DNA of 64,000 nucleotides, taken from contig NZ_JABMKY010000006.1 in assembly GCF_013204845.1 (NCBI RefSeq), positions 124,001 to 188,000 of the forward strand, written 5' to 3'. Positions 1 through 8,205 of the stretch are shown piece after piece. Source of the DNA: Paenibacillus qinlingensis (GTDB taxonomy: Bacteria; Bacillota; Bacilli; Paenibacillales; NBRC-103111). The position numbers and the translations under genes were made by a program. Each line of letters opens with the position of its first letter. Within the stretch, counting starts at the first letter, position 1. The notes beneath the pieces were generated by a model. The model was not told the DNA's origin and searched no databases. It saw only the letters and a list, made by a program, of their open reading frames with translations.

Positions 1-428
1 CTTATACGCAAAACGTGCTATGGGAGGCGATGCGATTGCGATCACCAAGCTTTTTTACGGGACGTTCTGCAACAGCGGATGTTGAGATCGGGCATTTTAC
101 AGTAAAGAAGGGGCAGTCCATTCTGTTTAGTCCTTACGCGATGCATCAGAATCCTGAATATTTTCCGGATCCGTTATCCTTTATTCCGGAACGGTTCGAG
201 AATGATTTCGTGAAACGGATACCGCAGTTTGCTTATATTCCTTTCGGCGGTGGGCCGCGTGGTTGTATAGGTAGTCATTTTGCGATGCTAGAGATGGTAA
301 TTACTTTGTGCATGATTGGGGAGCGTTATCGGCTCCGCTTAGTTCCAGGTCAGTTACCAATCGAAATGGAGCCGTTAATGACATTACGTCCTAAGAATGG
401 CATTAAGGTGATTTTGAGAGAACATTAA
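1..428 (+). CDS. Cytochrome P450, C-terminal part (5' end outside window)
   Basis: Heme-thiolate monooxygenase. About 140 C-terminal residues are present. The frame is open to the left edge (first full codon at position 3), so the bulk of a normal 400-450-residue P450 lies outside the window. The K-helix ExxR motif reads EAMR near the left edge, a PERF motif follows, and the heme loop is FGGGPRGCIG, whose cysteine is the axial iron ligand. The loop is intact, so nothing suggests a dead enzyme. The substrate cannot be inferred from this part. The next gene, a regulator, starts 66 bp downstream on the same strand, and no terminator is obvious between them. Confidence 0.93.
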   Translation, partial: YTQNVLWEAMRLRSPSFFTGRSATADVEIGHFTVKKGQSILFSPYAMHQNPEYFPDPLSFIPERFENDFVKRIPQFAYIPFGGGPRGCIGSHFAMLEMVITLCMIGERYRLRLVPGQLPIEMEPLMTLRPKNGIKVILREH

Positions 429-494
429 GTGGAAGAGAAGAGCTATAGAGCTACATATCGTCTAAAAATAAACTAGGTAAGGAGAATTACTTAT

Positions 495-1187
495 ATGGAT
501 ATTCAAGCTGAATTTGGATTTCGCTGCAAACAACTCCGAGCTCGATCCGGCATGTCACAGGAAATCTTGGCATTTAGAGCAGGACTTGATCGTACCTATA
601 TAAGTAGTGTGGAACGGGGTGAACGTAATGTGAGCCTTGTAAGTATGGAGAAAATTGCTTCCGCGTTCCATGTATCTCTTGGTTATATGTTCTCTATAGA
701 ACGATTCTCCGATACTCCTGCCTATCAACGGCAAGATTTCATAATTCCTCTCTCAGAACGATTTAAATACCATGTTGATTTTGAAAATAGAATATTATCT
801 TTTCAGATCAGTGGATTGTTGAATGGGGAGCATGCTGAATACATGTCGAAAACTTGGTTTAAATTAATTGCTTTATTTGGGGATGAAGACGTAAGTGTGT
901 TTTTCGACTATCGAGGTATGAAGGCTTCTGATGGTGATCCTGCGGTCTTCTTACCAGAGGTTGCAGAAAAGGCCGGTTTGTTCCAAAAGAAACTAACTTC
1001 AAATATAAATCGCATGGTAACACTATGTAATTCTGAATACATGATGCAACAATTAAATCATGTTTCGGCGATGAGCAATATTTTGGATAAATCACTAAAC
1101 ATATTTGGACACAATAATCAAATGATTGAAAATGCTTATGATCTCTTAGGTATAAACGATAACAAACTTATAAAAATTGTAGTGTAA
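495..1187 (+). CDS. XRE-family regulator with a C-terminal STAS-like domain
   Basis: DNA-binding regulator of 230 residues. Residues 7-65 form a Cro/C1-type helix-turn-helix (QLRARSGMSQEILAFRAGL...YISSVERGERN). The remaining ~160 residues begin with a segment at about 95-185 whose strand/helix pattern (LSFQISGLLNG, then VSVFFDYRGMKASDGD, then MVTLCNSEYM) resembles SpoIIAA/STAS-like folds. That second assignment is an inference from pattern only. GGAG at 481-484 sits 10 bp before the ATG. The target is unknown. The upstream P450 may or may not be co-regulated. Confidence 0.85.
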   Translation: MDIQAEFGFRCKQLRARSGMSQEILAFRAGLDRTYISSVERGERNVSLVSMEKIASAFHVSLGYMFSIERFSDTPAYQRQDFIIPLSERFKYHVDFENRILSFQISGLLNGEHAEYMSKTWFKLIALFGDEDVSVFFDYRGMKASDGDPAVFLPEVAEKAGLFQKKLTSNINRMVTLCNSEYMMQQLNHVSAMSNILDKSLNIFGHNNQMIENAYDLLGINDNKLIKIVV

Positions 1188-1267
1188 TCCACTCCAACTA
1201 ATTAGAGAAGAAGCACGATGTGTGCACATATTATATATGCAAAGATAATAATAACTAAATAAAGGGG

Positions 1268-1304
1268 CAGCTTTCCGCTGGTGCGGTAAGTTGGTTCTTT
1301 TAGT
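1268..1304 (+). terminator. Probable rho-independent terminator after the XRE regulator
   Basis: CAGCTT (1268-1273) pairs with AAGTTG (1288-1293, one G-U pair) around an inner CCGC/GCGG stem with a TGGT loop, followed by GTTCTTTT. The tail is imperfect, so the call is moderate. Confidence 0.5.
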
Positions 1305-1377
1305 TATTGAAATTTATGTTAGTATGCTCGATCAGTTTCAGATCCCGTTTGTACCCTAAGGTGATTGGAGAAAAGTT

Positions 1378-2181
1378 ATGAAACCTAAATTTATCGTATT
1401 GGATCTAGATGGCACCCTTCTAAATTCAAAAAAGCAAGTATCTCAAAGAAATTTGTTCGCTTTGCAGAAGGTGAAAACTGAGGATATTCATATTATTTTT
1501 GCAACAGCCCGTCCTCCAAGGAATGTGAAATATGAAGATATAAATTTGTTTTCTTTTGGAACGGTGGTTTTTTATAATGGTGGATTATTTCAATGCAATG
1601 TGACAAATCGGGAGATTCATTATTCAATATCTAAAAAATTAGTTGCTTCTATTTTCGATTATTGCCTATCGGTAGACCCTGAATCCAATATGAGTGTTGA
1701 AGTCAAAGATGAATGGTTCACCTATAAATCGTTGGATTATCGAGAAATGATGAAGATTACAAAGAACCCAACAATTATTAGTATAGAAAAACTAAAAACC
1801 TTTGATTGTACGAAAATTCTTATAACGGATTGTCATGATTCTGAACATATCATGAATAAGTTTGGAGACCAGGTAAATATTATAAGTACAGATGATGGGA
1901 AGTTAATTCAAATAATGTCTTTAGAAGCGTCAAAAGAAAATGCTGTTAAGTATTTAATTGAATCGCTAGGTTATAAAATGAGTGATGTCATGTGTTTTGG
2001 AGATGACTTCAATGATTTAGGATTGTTTCAATCCTGTGGCAGTTCAATAGCGATGGGGAATGCAATTAAAGAATTAAAAGAAATTGCATCAGAAATAACA
2101 GAAACGAATGATAATGATGGAGTTGCTTTAATATTAGAAAGAATCCTGGGTATCTCGCAAATGCAGGGTAGCTTGAGCTAA
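1378..2181 (+). CDS. HAD-superfamily hydrolase, Cof/YidA-like (subfamily IIB)
   Basis: Cytosolic phosphatase of 267 residues, the usual length for Cof-type HAD proteins. Motif I is DLDGTLL, with nucleophile Asp9 and general acid Asp11. Motif II is the T in FATARP. Motif IV is GDDFND at about residues 208-213 near the C-terminus. The ~110-residue block between motifs II and IV is the C2B cap. Family members dephosphorylate sugar phosphates, FMN or similar small molecules. The substrate here is not predictable. GGAG lies 7-8 bp before the ATG. The gene is monocistronic: it is preceded by a likely terminator, and a strong terminator lies about 175 bp after the stop. Confidence 0.92.
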   Translation: MKPKFIVLDLDGTLLNSKKQVSQRNLFALQKVKTEDIHIIFATARPPRNVKYEDINLFSFGTVVFYNGGLFQCNVTNREIHYSISKKLVASIFDYCLSVDPESNMSVEVKDEWFTYKSLDYREMMKITKNPTIISIEKLKTFDCTKILITDCHDSEHIMNKFGDQVNIISTDDGKLIQIMSLEASKENAVKYLIESLGYKMSDVMCFGDDFNDLGLFQSCGSSIAMGNAIKELKEIASEITETNDNDGVALILERILGISQMQGSLS

Positions 2182-2354
2182 CACCTACTTACGCTGCAGG
2201 TCATTCCGCTGCTATGTTTGAATATGATTACATCCATTGAAATTATCTATCTACGGGTTGAATAGGCTGGTGCAGCAAATAAATTAGGAATAATCTACCA
2301 TGAACGGACTGAGAACTAACCGTTGAAACTGATGATCACGAAATCATTGTTGCT

Positions 2355-2385
2355 AATGGAGCCACTCATATGGCTCCATTTTTCT
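2355..2385 (+). terminator. Rho-independent terminator after the HAD gene
   Basis: AATGGAGCC (2355-2363) pairs with GGCTCCATT (2372-2380) around an 8-nt loop and is followed by a T-rich tail. The 2182-2354 stretch before it shows no convincing gene. Confidence 0.85.
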
Positions 2386-2525
2386 TGAAGAATCTAGTTT
2401 GCTCCCTGTTTATTATTTGAAGTCTCCCCGGAAAGTCGGAGAATTAACAAGTAAGGGGCAGATTAGTTTAAGGATGATATGCCGAGCCTTATTTTCGGTA
2501 GTGGTAAGGAGTAATTCAGATAAAG

Positions 2526-2559
2526 AAATGACCGGGCTGCTCACCTGGTCATTTTTTGT
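2526..2559 (+). terminator. Second rho-independent terminator-like hairpin
   Basis: AAATGACC (2526-2533) pairs with GGTCATTT (2547-2554), and the T-run starts inside the stem end. It insulates the TetR-MATE operon that follows. It also argues that the 94-codon open frame spanning this spot is not a gene. Confidence 0.75.
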
Positions 2560-2687
2560 TCTCATGCACGCTGAATCAATCGATGAAAAATCCTCCTTTA
2601 TCCATTTTGCATATCATTTCGCATGTTCCTTCCAAGTTCGTATCCGAATGTTTGAACACAAATTGAGTGAGAAAATACTGTGATTTG

Positions 2688-2716
2688 TTGACATTTGTAA
2701 TAATCATAATTATAAT
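2688..2716 (+). promoter_or_regulatory. Consensus sigma-A promoter of the TetR-MATE operon
   Basis: TTGACA (2688-2693) and TATAAT (2711-2716) are separated by exactly 17 bp, a perfect consensus. Transcription should start near 2723. This leaves room for a leader only if translation starts at the GTG at 2767. The AT-rich, partly symmetric sequence around the -10 box is a plausible TetR operator. Confidence 0.88.
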
Positions 2717-2766
2717 CAAATTAAAGAATGAATCGTCATTCTATACTTGAAAAGAGGTTGATCATT

Positions 2767-3444
2767 GTGTATAAGACTTCAAAAGAGACTCAAGACCGTA
2801 AGGATGCCAAACGCCAATTAATATTGGATACAGCTGCAAAAGTCTTTGCTAATAGGGGGTATCATAATACGACAGTAAAAGACATTGTTGAAGAGGCGAG
2901 TATTTCTGTGGGAAGCTTCTATTTTTATTTTAAAGGAAAGGAGGAACTGTTTGCCGAGCTCTACCTCAATATTGTAAAGGCTTTTCAAGATACTGCTCAG
3001 AAGGTTTTAGATATAGAAAACTATAATCTTGCAAAGAACTTTACACGTGTGATTTCAGCTAATCTTTGGATGTATCAAAGCAACCGGGAATTGGCAAGGA
3101 TTATGTTGGTTGAAGCTGTAGGCCTTAATCCTGAATTTGAGAAAAAAAGGTCTGATAGCGTAAGAGAGTCTTGTAGGACAATGGAAGAATGGTTTAAGAG
3201 GTTTAAAGTTCATAACCCGGTAAATATTCCGGACGAAAGAATAGCAGCACTTGCTTTTGAAAGTTCTTTTTACTATCTGATCCTTGATTGGTTAGAAGGT
3301 GACGAAGCAGTAGAACTTACAGATTCGTCCTACGGATTGTCAATATATAATCTGCAAGCATTGAAGGTAACTTTTGAAGATGAAGATATCAAAATGTATG
3401 TCAAGGAAGTATTGGATGAATTAAAATGGGTTCAAAATCCCTAA
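2767..3444 (+). CDS. TetR/AcrR-family repressor, likely of the adjacent MATE pump
   Basis: Transcriptional repressor of 225 residues. The N-terminal HTH is typical (TVKDIVEEASISVGSFYFYF, then KGKEELFAELY). The C-terminal ligand domain is divergent, as usual. The GTG at 2767 is preferred because AGAGG sits about 9 bp upstream. The in-frame ATG at 2728 would lie only about 5 bp from the predicted transcription start and has no ribosome site. The next gene, a MATE pump, starts 24 bp after the stop, so the protein probably represses its own operon and is released by a pump substrate. That link is inferred from arrangement. Confidence 0.9.
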   Translation: MYKTSKETQDRKDAKRQLILDTAAKVFANRGYHNTTVKDIVEEASISVGSFYFYFKGKEELFAELYLNIVKAFQDTAQKVLDIENYNLAKNFTRVISANLWMYQSNRELARIMLVEAVGLNPEFEKKRSDSVRESCRTMEEWFKRFKVHNPVNIPDERIAALAFESSFYYLILDWLEGDEAVELTDSSYGLSIYNLQALKVTFEDEDIKMYVKEVLDELKWVQNP

Positions 3445-3468
3445 AATGCACAGAAACGAGGAATTATT

Positions 3469-4842
3469 TTGAATACTCAGTTTGGAAAAGATTTAACCAC
3501 AGGCAGCATACCGAAACACCTGATTCAATTTGCATTGCCTATACTCATCGGCAATCTGGTATCTACCGGCTACAGCGTCATCAATACCATTTGGGTAGGG
3601 AAACTGCTTGGCAAAGACGCTGTAGCTGCAATTGCAGTGAGCTTCCCGATTTTTCTTGCGATGGTTGCACTCTGCTCTGGCGCGACCCTTGCAACCTCCA
3701 TATTGGTTTCCAAAGCATATGGAGCGAAAGACAATGCTATGATTCAAAAAACCGTAAATAACTCATGGGCAATTGCTATTGTGATGATTCTGATCGTTAC
3801 TTTAGGTGGGCTGCTGCTATCCGAAACCATGCTCAGAATGATCGGGACACCTGAAGATATCCTGCAGCTTGCAACAGGATACTTGAAAATAAGTTTTTTG
3901 AGTTTTGCAGGACTCTATATATCCTACTTAATTTCTTCAGTTTTAAGGGGAATCGGGGATACGGTAATCCCTTTAATATTTATTATCGTATCTACAGTTA
4001 TAAATGCAGTGCTTGACCCTCTCCTTATTATGGGTGTTGGATCAATACCAAGATTGGGGCTTAATGGTGCAGCTCTTGCCTCATTCATATCCTCCGGGGC
4101 AGCTACGATTATGGGATTCATCTATGTAAAGTATAAATATAAGAAAGAACCGATAAATCCTTCAAGGTTTTTATTTGAGAGAAAAACAATTATGGAAATA
4201 CTAAAGATAGGATTACCTTCATTTATACAGCAAATGCTGGTTTCTATGGGGTATGCGTTTATGACTATTTTTGTAATCCGTTTTAGTGCAGCTTCTATTG
4301 CGGCTTTTGGGGTTGCCAGCAGGATAGATTCGATTGTTGCAATGCCTGCGATAGCGATGATGATGGCAGCCTCCACGTTAACCGCTCAAAACATTGGAGC
4401 AGGGAAGTCAGAACGAATCAAGGACATATTTAAGTGGGGAATCATTATTAATATACCGGTGATTGCTGCAATTTCCGTATTATGTGTCAGCTTTCCCGGA
4501 ACGATCATGCGCATATTTGTAGATGAGGCGGATGTCATACAAACAGGGATAGAGTATTTGAGGATTGTAGGAGTAGGATATCTATTCATGATCATATTCT
4601 ATGTATCCAATGGAGTCATAACCGGAGCAGGTAAGGCTATTTCAATAATGGTCATTTCGTTTATCTCACTTTGTGTAGTAAGGATTCCGCTTGCAGGTTT
4701 GCTATCGCATACGAGTATGGGGATACACGGTATTTGGTTCGCCATCGTTATCAGTTTTGCTGTAACTACGATAAATAGTCTTTGGTATTATTTTTCAGGA
4801 AGATGGAAAAAAGATGTTTTTATAAGTAAAAAGCTTAACTAG
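3469..4842 (+). CDS. MATE-family multidrug efflux transporter
   Basis: Integral membrane protein of 457 residues, the normal MATE size, with about twelve hydrophobic segments in two six-helix halves. The N-terminus (TTGSIPKHLIQFALPILIGN) and the GATLATSILVSKAYGAKD region are typical of MepA/NorM-type pumps, which export cationic drugs in exchange for Na+ or H+. The start is TTG at 3469 with GAGG 8-10 bp upstream. The gene follows the TetR gene by 24 bp on one transcript. Substrate is unknown. Confidence 0.92.
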   Translation: MNTQFGKDLTTGSIPKHLIQFALPILIGNLVSTGYSVINTIWVGKLLGKDAVAAIAVSFPIFLAMVALCSGATLATSILVSKAYGAKDNAMIQKTVNNSWAIAIVMILIVTLGGLLLSETMLRMIGTPEDILQLATGYLKISFLSFAGLYISYLISSVLRGIGDTVIPLIFIIVSTVINAVLDPLLIMGVGSIPRLGLNGAALASFISSGAATIMGFIYVKYKYKKEPINPSRFLFERKTIMEILKIGLPSFIQQMLVSMGYAFMTIFVIRFSAASIAAFGVASRIDSIVAMPAIAMMMAASTLTAQNIGAGKSERIKDIFKWGIIINIPVIAAISVLCVSFPGTIMRIFVDEADVIQTGIEYLRIVGVGYLFMIIFYVSNGVITGAGKAISIMVISFISLCVVRIPLAGLLSHTSMGIHGIWFAIVISFAVTTINSLWYYFSGRWKKDVFISKKLN

Positions 4843-4860
4843 CAGGTTTTATGAGTTCTG

Positions 4861-4883
4861 CTTGGCAAATACAATGTGTATCT
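4861..4883. repeat. 23-bp direct repeat, left copy
   Basis: A perfect 23-bp direct repeat starting CTTGGCAAATACAATGTGTA has its second copy at 8147-8169. The two copies enclose exactly the four-gene AAA/VWA module. This is what an insertion bounded by a duplicated target or attachment sequence would leave. The DNA outside the repeats would join the MATE gene directly to the MBL-fold gene. Confidence 0.85.
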
Positions 4884-4930
4884 ATCATTTATTCATTAAA
4901 TTAGTAAATAACTAAATAACTAAATATAAG

Positions 4931-5428
4931 ATGGAAAGTGTGGGGAAAATGAAAATACCAATAACTTTAAAACACAAGCCGGTTGTGGTATCGGAAAATT
5001 ATGAGCAGGTTGACGGCCGATACGCCCGGAACTCAGATGCAAAAGGCCTGTCCCTGGGATTGGCCCAGTGGAATGATAGGGGAAAGGTCGATATCTCAGC
5101 AAAAGTATGGAGATACACAGGGGAAAAATGGTCAAGGCAGTCGGAGGAGCTACCTATTCACCGTGTTCTTGACCTAGCCATTTTGATTTGCAGAGGCAGC
5201 TTATTTTTTCAAGATGCCTATCGGTTCCCTAAACTATATGATCCCGATAACACCACGATTGACCGTATTGGGCTGCAAGGGGATGCCTTGAGTGTATCCG
5301 TTTGTGCAGAAAATCCCATGATTGATAATGATATTAAGCTGTTCGCTCAAGCACTTAGTGATGATGGCGAAATGATTGGAGAACGACTTCGTGTATTATC
5401 CCGGCTATTAGAAGAAATGGGGTATTAA
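4931..5428 (+). CDS. DUF6530-like protein, first gene of the AAA/VWA module
   Basis: Protein of 165 residues without signal peptide or membrane segment. I recognise it as resembling the uncharacterised DUF6530 family (ITLKHKPVVVSENYEQVDGR, then LSLGLAQWNDRGKVDISAKV, then LPIHRVLDLAILICRG). An ATG at 4949 is an alternative start with purine-rich sequence upstream. The AAA+ ATPase gene starts 23 bp after the stop, so the two are surely co-transcribed. No catalytic motif stands out. The conserved basic and aromatic N-terminal region could be a binding surface. Confidence 0.75.
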   Translation: MESVGKMKIPITLKHKPVVVSENYEQVDGRYARNSDAKGLSLGLAQWNDRGKVDISAKVWRYTGEKWSRQSEELPIHRVLDLAILICRGSLFFQDAYRFPKLYDPDNTTIDRIGLQGDALSVSVCAENPMIDNDIKLFAQALSDDGEMIGERLRVLSRLLEEMGY

Positions 5429-5451
5429 AATGTTTGAAGAGAGGAAATGTT

Positions 5452-6567
5452 ATGAAGAACTATGAAGAATGTATGTTGACTCCTACAAGAAAACTAACTG
5501 ATGTAGAAAAAGAACTTGTTTGGAAAAAACCAATATCTCATAAAGTCAGCGAAGAAGAACTGCGAATTTGTAAAGAAATAAAGCGCAACTGGAATAGTGG
5601 GGAATTGAAAATCGCCAACATTCTGTTAGAGGGTGACGCCGGTTCTGGTAAAACACAACTTGCAAAAGCATTGTCGGCTAATTTTAGGCTGCCCTATACG
5701 AAAGTGACTTGTTTTGCCGATATGGACAAATCGGATATTATTGGCGCTATTTTGCCGGTTATTTCATCTGAACGTTTAGAAAAGATGGAACCTTTAGAGC
5801 AAAACGTTTTAAAAGTACTATATGAAAGCGATGGTTTTCAAAGTGCAACTGAGATATTGATGAACGAACTGGGGGATACACAGGAGCAGGCTTCCTTAAA
5901 GATGAAGCAATTACTTAAGATAGTTCCGCAAAATACCGAGGACGAAGTGATTGAGTATCGATTTTACCCTTCCGAAATCGTAAGAGCTTATCAAAAAGGC
6001 TATCTTCTGGAAATTCAAGAGCCAACCGTTATCCGAGATGCCGCGGTGCTTATGGCACTCAACTCTGCCTTAGAGCTGGATGGCAGCATTAATCTTCCCA
6101 CAGAGATCATACGCAGACATCCAGATTTTATAGCGGTTATCACAACCAACCGCAGTTATGCAGGAACCAGACCGTTAAATGAAGCACTGCGTGACAGGGT
6201 TCAGCACACGGAAAAGATGGACCTGCCAACAAAAGAAATAATGATTGAACGGGCAATTTCCAAAACCGGTTATGAGGATGAAAAGGTGTTGGATGTTTTA
6301 GCAGATATCATTATTGTTTTGGACAAAACTGCCCGGGTCAATGCGATTAAAGGTGTTGCTGGAATGCGTTCCTATTTCTACTGGGCGGATGCGGTTGCGG
6401 GAGGTGCTTCAGCAAAAGAATCCCTTTATCATAAAGTCATCTACAAGATAACTACGGATTCCGAGGAAATCAAATTATTGGAAGATGCGCTGAAAAGCCG
6501 TGGTTTATTAGCTGGTTTAGATAAAGTTGAGATTGAATTAAAAAAAAAAGAATATTTGATGAGGTAG
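5452..6567 (+). CDS. MoxR/CobS-like AAA+ ATPase
   Basis: AAA+ ATPase of 371 residues. Walker A is GDAGSGKT (61-68), Walker B is the acidic LLEIQE segment (about 185-190), and sensor 1 is in AVITTNR (about 228-234), with PLNEALRDRV after it. This is the MoxR/CobS branch, whose members work with VWA-domain partners as unfoldase-like or metal-insertion machines. Between Walker A and Walker B there are about 65 more residues than usual (about 100-170), which look like an inserted helical, winged-helix-like unit. The ATG at 5452 has AGAGG 7 bp upstream. A TTG 18 bp earlier lacks this. The gene ends after a run of ten A where the frame of the VWA gene begins. Confidence 0.88.
   Translation: MKNYEECMLTPTRKLTDVEKELVWKKPISHKVSEEELRICKEIKRNWNSGELKIANILLEGDAGSGKTQLAKALSANFRLPYTKVTCFADMDKSDIIGAILPVISSERLEKMEPLEQNVLKVLYESDGFQSATEILMNELGDTQEQASLKMKQLLKIVPQNTEDEVIEYRFYPSEIVRAYQKGYLLEIQEPTVIRDAAVLMALNSALELDGSINLPTEIIRRHPDFIAVITTNRSYAGTRPLNEALRDRVQHTEKMDLPTKEIMIERAISKTGYEDEKVLDVLADIIIVLDKTARVNAIKGVAGMRSYFYWADAVAGGASAKESLYHKVIYKITTDSEEIKLLEDALKSRGLLAGLDKVEIELKKKEYLMR
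6540..6549 (+). other. Run of ten A joining the AAA and VWA reading frames
   Basis: The AAA frame reads L-K-K-K-E-Y-L-M-R-stop across this run. Slipping back one base gives a frame that stays open without interruption into the VWA gene (KKKRIFDEVEIRTWGNIED...). A homopolymer of this length is a known substrate for ribosomal or transcriptional slippage in other systems. It is also a hotspot for indels and sequencing errors. Confidence 0.55.
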
Positions 6568-6701
6568 AGATTAGAACATGGGGAAATATCGAAGACACTG
6601 ATAATAGCCACGTCAAGAAGGAAGAGGAGCAGGGAATTGCATTAAAAAAATCTGCGGATAGTGAGGAAAGTACATCCAGTGTTTCTGATGATGCCGCCGA
6701 T

Positions 6702-7661
6702 ATGGAAAGTTCAGATTTGGGAGAGGAGGGTACTCCCAAATATCATCAGGCAAATCCTGAAACATTTTCAGACGATGCGAAACAAAAAGCTCGGGATTTC
6801 CGTAAAAAGCTGAATCGCGACGCAAGGGAGGTTGTGTCCGATTCTATTCATAAAAGTGTGAAGCTCATTGTTCATCGTCCGGATTACGGTTTTGAATCCC
6901 AAGAGGAATATAACAGTATATGTAAGGAAATTATGCCAGTCGTACGGGAGATTGCCAGAAAAACCCTTCCGCTGTTGGAACATGAAACTTCTTTTGAATT
7001 TGCTAGGAATCAATATTATGGCAGCAAATTTCAAGCGGATAGCGTTGCGTATCAGGATTATAGGTATTTTGCCAAGAAACTTCCTCCAACAGAATCTCCT
7101 TCCCTTGTGGTCGGTATTAGGGTAGATGAGTCAGCATCTATGGCTGCTTTTGGGAGATTAGAAGCTGCAAAACGTGCGGTGATAGCCGTTTATGAATTTT
7201 GTCAAATTTGTCATATTCCCATATTAATCTACGGGGATACGGCTGATGCTTCCAAATTGGAGCAAATGTCGATTTATGCCTATACCGATTTGGATCAAAG
7301 TGATGCTAATGATCGATTCAGACTTATGGGGATTCGAGCCAGAAGTAATAACCGAGACGGGATGGCTCTTAGAATTATGGCAGACCGTTTAGCCGGATCA
7401 CCTAGGCAGACAAAATTATTGATCAGCATAAGTGATGGGCAACCGAAGGCCATGGATGATTATACCGGAAATTATGCAATTAAAGACATGCAGATGACCA
7501 TAGCTGAATATGAACGGAAAGGAATTACATTTCTTGCAGCCGCAATTGGCCAGGACAAAGATGTGATTAATCAAATTTATGGGAACGAGAGATTTTTGGA
7601 TATTACAAATCTAACAGATTTGCCCGCAAAGTTGGTTCGGATCATCTCCCGGTATTTGTGA
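6702..7661 (+). CDS. VWA-domain protein (CobT/NorD-like), coding probably extends upstream
   Basis: Partner of the AAA+ ATPase. From the ATG at 6702 it has 319 residues. The C-terminal half is a von Willebrand A domain with an intact MIDAS: DESAS at 142-146, a RSNNRDG loop near 217, and ISDGQP near 245. The N-terminal part is charged and probably helical. The ATG at 6702 has no ribosome site. The same frame is open back to 6537 and codes for a plausible acidic segment there, but holds no ATG, GTG or TTG. An ATT at 6537, a lost start, or a -1 shift from the ATPase gene are the options. Family relatives are usually longer at the N-terminus, so a deletion is also possible. Confidence 0.8.
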   Translation: MESSDLGEEGTPKYHQANPETFSDDAKQKARDFRKKLNRDAREVVSDSIHKSVKLIVHRPDYGFESQEEYNSICKEIMPVVREIARKTLPLLEHETSFEFARNQYYGSKFQADSVAYQDYRYFAKKLPPTESPSLVVGIRVDESASMAAFGRLEAAKRAVIAVYEFCQICHIPILIYGDTADASKLEQMSIYAYTDLDQSDANDRFRLMGIRARSNNRDGMALRIMADRLAGSPRQTKLLISISDGQPKAMDDYTGNYAIKDMQMTIAEYERKGITFLAAAIGQDKDVINQIYGNERFLDITNLTDLPAKLVRIISRYL

Positions 7662-7701
7662 TTACTGCAAACTTTTATAGAACCTGAAAGGAGAGACATT
7701 C

Positions 7702-8064
7702 ATGGATAAGAGTAAGCGCAAGGAACTGCAGGAAGAATTCAAGCAAATTAAGACCTATATGGGTGTCATACAAATATTAAATAAGGTCAACGGCAAAATT
7801 TACATTAGTAGTCATTCCAACATAAAAAACAAATGGATGACCATACAAATGCAACTGGACAATGGAAGGTTCGCAAATTCCCAATTGCAAAAAGATTGGA
7901 AGGAATTGGGTGCTGATTCTTTTACCTTTGAGGTGCTGGAGGAGAAAGAAACGGGTGACGTTTCAGACATAAAGTGGGAACTTAAGCAGATGGAAAAGCT
8001 GTGGCTGGAAGATTTGCTGCCTTACGGAGACAGAGGATATAATAAGCCGCCTACGAATAAATAG
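7702..8064 (+). CDS. GIY-YIG-nuclease-like small protein
   Basis: Protein of 120 residues. The N-terminal segment MGVIQILNKVNGKIYISS aligns with the GIY...YIG core of GIY-YIG endonucleases, although the triplets read GVI and YIS. LQKDWKELGADSFTFEVLEE and a late conserved NKPP follow. Family knowledge: this small-protein group is often mislabelled as a LuxR regulator. A strong AAAGGAGAG site lies upstream of the ATG at 7702, 40 bp after the VWA gene. It closes the direct-repeat-bounded module. Whether it still cuts DNA is unclear because key positions differ. Confidence 0.75.
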   Translation: MDKSKRKELQEEFKQIKTYMGVIQILNKVNGKIYISSHSNIKNKWMTIQMQLDNGRFANSQLQKDWKELGADSFTFEVLEEKETGDVSDIKWELKQMEKLWLEDLLPYGDRGYNKPPTNK

Positions 8065-8146
8065 CTAGAATAAGGAGATAAAGACCCTGTATTACTCTAG
8101 CGCCTATACAACTGTCGAATGATTTCAGTGAGGCAGGAGAAGCATT

Positions 8147-8169
8147 CTTGGCAAATACAATGTGTATCT
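8147..8169. repeat. 23-bp direct repeat, right copy
   Basis: Identical to 4861-4883. It lies 37 bp before the MBL gene start, so a longer frame read through it from 8119 is unlikely to be the true N-terminus of that gene. Confidence 0.85.
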
Positions 8170-8205
8170 TCTTCTACTAAAATAATGTTTAATCAGGGGG
8201 TATCT

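Noticed and set aside
2399..2683. Open frame of 94 codons on the plus strand
   Set aside because: It begins at a non-ATG codon without a ribosome site and contains a complete terminator hairpin. The residues show no family pattern.
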